In this document: positions 14,283 to 15,606 of the stretch, piece by piece
Numbering within the stretch: position 1 is the first letter of the stretch
Layout: each line of letters begins with the position of its first letter
DNA from: an uncultured Aeromicrobium sp.
GTDB lineage: Bacteria > Actinomycetota > Actinomycetes > Propionibacteriales > Nocardioidaceae
Reading direction: 5' to 3'
DNA length: 15,606 nucleotides
Assembly (NCBI RefSeq): GCF_946221465.1
Contig: NZ_CAMJVP010000053.1
Span: 1 to 15,606 of the forward strand
Program-made: the position numbers and the translations under genes
Notes under the pieces: model-generated
Told to the model about the DNA's origin: nothing
Seen by the model: only the letters and a program-made list of their open reading frames with translations
Databases searched by the model: none

Positions 14283-14690
14283 TCATTCCGCAGCAGAAAA
14301 AAGGCCATCAGGCGCGGGCCCAGCGGGCAACGTGCGCTGCCGCTCGGAGTGCTGCTTGTTGCAGCCTTTGAACGGTCCCTGAGGGTTGGTCAGCACAGCC
14401 ATGTGAGGATCGGCGTGCTGTAGAAGCCAGGTTGACATGCCCAGCGCCGCGTCCAGGCGGAGCGCTTCGAACGACCGCCAGAGGGCGTCGAGCCGCAGGA
14501 TGGCCGCGGGGTGGCGCCACCACTCTGGGCACCAAATCGCGGACGCGGCGCTGGTGTCGCGCCAGCACATCTCGAGAAGGAAGTCCTCGACGAATTCCGT
14601 CAGGGTCGCGTACTCAGTCTTTTGGTGGGAGTTCTCGGGCGGCTGATCGCCGCCGTCGAGGCCGGCGAACGCGTCGTCGACGTCAGTCAT
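14283..14690 (-). CDS. DUF4913 family protein of conjugative elements
   Basis: The protein has 135 residues and matches DUF4913. TEFVEDFLLEM is at residues 31-41, WCPEWWRHPAAILRLDALW at 53-71, and GMSTWLLQHADPHMAVL at 84-100. This Trp-rich protein is encoded beside TraG/VirD4-type coupling proteins in many actinobacterial integrative elements; its biochemical role is unknown. The ATG at 14690 overlaps the coupling-protein stop (TGATG), with GAGGA at the right distance. A GTG one codon earlier is also possible. It is co-transcribed with, and coupled to, the coupling protein gene. Confidence 0.88.
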   Translation of the reverse strand: MTDVDDAFAGLDGGDQPPENSHQKTEYATLTEFVEDFLLEMCWRDTSAASAIWCPEWWRHPAAILRLDALWRSFEALRLDAALGMSTWLLQHADPHMAVLTNPQGPFKGCNKQHSERQRTLPAGPAPDGLFSAAE

Positions 14691-15606
14691 CACAGTTCCT
14701 CAATCGCGGTGTAGTTCCGTTCGGCGGGCGCTGTGGCGGGATCGTGGCGGCGGAGCGAAGCGCTGATTTCGTCAGCTCGTGCGCTGTCCCACCATGGTTG
14801 GGTGCGACCCAGCAGGGGCCGAGCGCCTGCGGCGAGCACGATGACGCGGCCGCGATCGAGGGCGCCGAGGTCTGCGACGTCGAGGATGCGTTCGCGGCGC
14901 CGCTGCCGTGAGGTCGACCGGCCGTGGCCGCGGCCGTTGTAGCTGGTGGAGACGTCGACAAACTCTGTCTCCCCGATCAGCCGGGACAGCTCATCCAGAA
15001 ATTCGACCTCAGAGACGCCGCCGCCGTAGACCTTCACGGTCGAGGCGGACCACAGTTTGCGCATGCCCTCGCGGCCCCATACCTCCACGCCCTGCGACCA
15101 GGATTGCAGGAATGTGAGGACACAGATACCGCGTGAACCGTAGTGGCTGTAGAGATTGGGAAGTTCGTTCCAGCGGCACACGTTGGCCGCCTCATCGAGC
15201 ACCGCCACCATAGGAGTGCCCAGCCGCCCTCCGGGCAGCGACTTGGCCGTCTGCTCGGCCGCCTCGCAGACCGCGACGGTCAACGCCGTGACCAGGGGGC
15301 CAGCGTTCCCGCGGCCCTCTTTCGAGAGCGAATAGAGCGTGTCCGTGCTGTTTGCGAACGCGTCGGGATCGAACTGTGGTTTTCCTGGTTGCGGCGTCAC
15401 CCAACGGGTCGCCTCCGCATTTGTGAGAAACGAGACGAGCTGCTGAGCGGTGCCGTAGACACCGGCACGCTGCTTGTCCGGAGCGTTGACCACGCCGCGC
15501 ACCGCCGCTGCCGGGAGGGTGAAACCGGCATCGTCGAGCAGGATCGCCGGTTCATCGCTGTTCGGGTCGGTGATCCAGAGATAGACCTGCGTGATCGGCT
15601 TACTGC
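14690..15606 (-). CDS. TraG/VirD4-type conjugation coupling ATPase, C-terminal part
   Basis: It is partial: the gene enters from the right edge, and 304 codons plus the stop are visible. The visible part is the C-terminal ATPase and TraM-recognition region. GVYGTAQQLVSFL and GPLVTALTVAVCEAAEQTA precede the Walker B motif MVAVLDEAANV. SHYGSRGICVLTFLQSWSQG and STVKVYGGGVSEVEFL follow. The Walker A motif and any N-terminal membrane helices would lie outside the window. Such proteins bring the relaxase-DNA complex to the type IV secretion channel. The frame is open throughout. It overlaps DUF4913 by one base. Confidence 0.92.
   Translation of the reverse strand, partial: SKPITQVYLWITDPNSDEPAILLDDAGFTLPAAAVRGVVNAPDKQRAGVYGTAQQLVSFLTNAEATRWVTPQPGKPQFDPDAFANSTDTLYSLSKEGRGNAGPLVTALTVAVCEAAEQTAKSLPGGRLGTPMVAVLDEAANVCRWNELPNLYSHYGSRGICVLTFLQSWSQGVEVWGREGMRKLWSASTVKVYGGGVSEVEFLDELSRLIGETEFVDVSTSYNGRGHGRSTSRQRRRERILDVADLGALDRGRVIVLAAGARPLLGRTQPWWDSARADEISASLRRHDPATAPAERNYTAIEEL

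Larger units (their letters stand above)
10795..15606. mobile_element. Decayed integrative conjugative or mobilizable element (left end approximate)
   Basis: A relaxase-like remnant, a broken coiled-coil gene, DUF4913 and a TraG/VirD4 coupling protein define the transfer module. A protease and a lipoprotein gene lie inside it. The left edge is set where C39 peptidase sequence gives way to relaxase-like sequence; the right edge is outside the window. No integrase, attachment repeat, tRNA or insertion sequence is visible, so the element type is inferred. Confidence 0.5.

Noticed and set aside
1..15606. CRISPR array, rRNA, tRNA or known riboswitch
   Set aside because: No regularly spaced repeats, rRNA-like sequence, tRNA cloverleaf or recognised riboswitch core was found by reading both strands.

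Overview
The window is high-GC DNA from an actinomycete (Actinomycetota). The evidence is an IclR regulator divergent from leuCD, a plsC-gpsA-ddl-thiL neighbourhood, a stand-alone AsnC/Lrp ligand-binding domain, actinobacterial DUF families (DUF2505, DUF4913 and probably DUF6907), and start codons placed directly behind TANNNT-like -10 boxes. Genus cannot be fixed from this sequence. The gpsA / cystathionine-lyase-like / ddl / Lrp / thiL order is compatible with Nocardioidaceae-like or micrococcal actinomycetes, which is inference only.

Positions 1-10,166 look like conserved chromosomal backbone with intact genes. An IclR regulator (minus) sits back to back with leuC-leuD (leucine biosynthesis), which end in a strong hairpin. 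A small DUF6907-like gene follows, with an unusual leader. Next come a PlsC-type acyltransferase and gpsA, overlapping by one base (phospholipid precursor supply). A Cys/Met-metabolism PLP enzyme converges on gpsA. Then come ddl (peptidoglycan D-Ala-D-Ala), a minus-strand single-domain Lrp protein and thiL (thiamine diphosphate). A long hairpin separates thiL from a minus-strand PspA-DUF2505 operon. A 57-residue two-helix membrane protein lies just upstream of PspA.

Positions ~10,243-15,606 are accessory and partly degraded. A C39-type cysteine peptidase gene is broken by two opposite frameshifts and runs straight into what looks like the C-terminal remnant of a relaxase. A coiled-coil gene follows, broken by a third frameshift. 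On the minus strand is a start-less fragment of a winged-helix-like protein overlapping a putative lipoprotein gene. Divergent from the lipoprotein is an intact secreted chymotrypsin-fold serine protease with a full His-Asp-Ser triad. A perfect 14-bp hairpin separates it from a convergent pair, DUF4913 and a TraG/VirD4-type coupling protein that runs off the right edge.

My reading is a decayed integrative conjugative element or mobilizable island. Its relaxase end has eroded into a chromosomal pseudogene, and a protease/lipoprotein pair sits as cargo between the eroded end and the surviving transfer operon. No integrase, tRNA or attachment site is visible, so the element's limits are not proven. 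No rRNA, tRNA or CRISPR array was seen.
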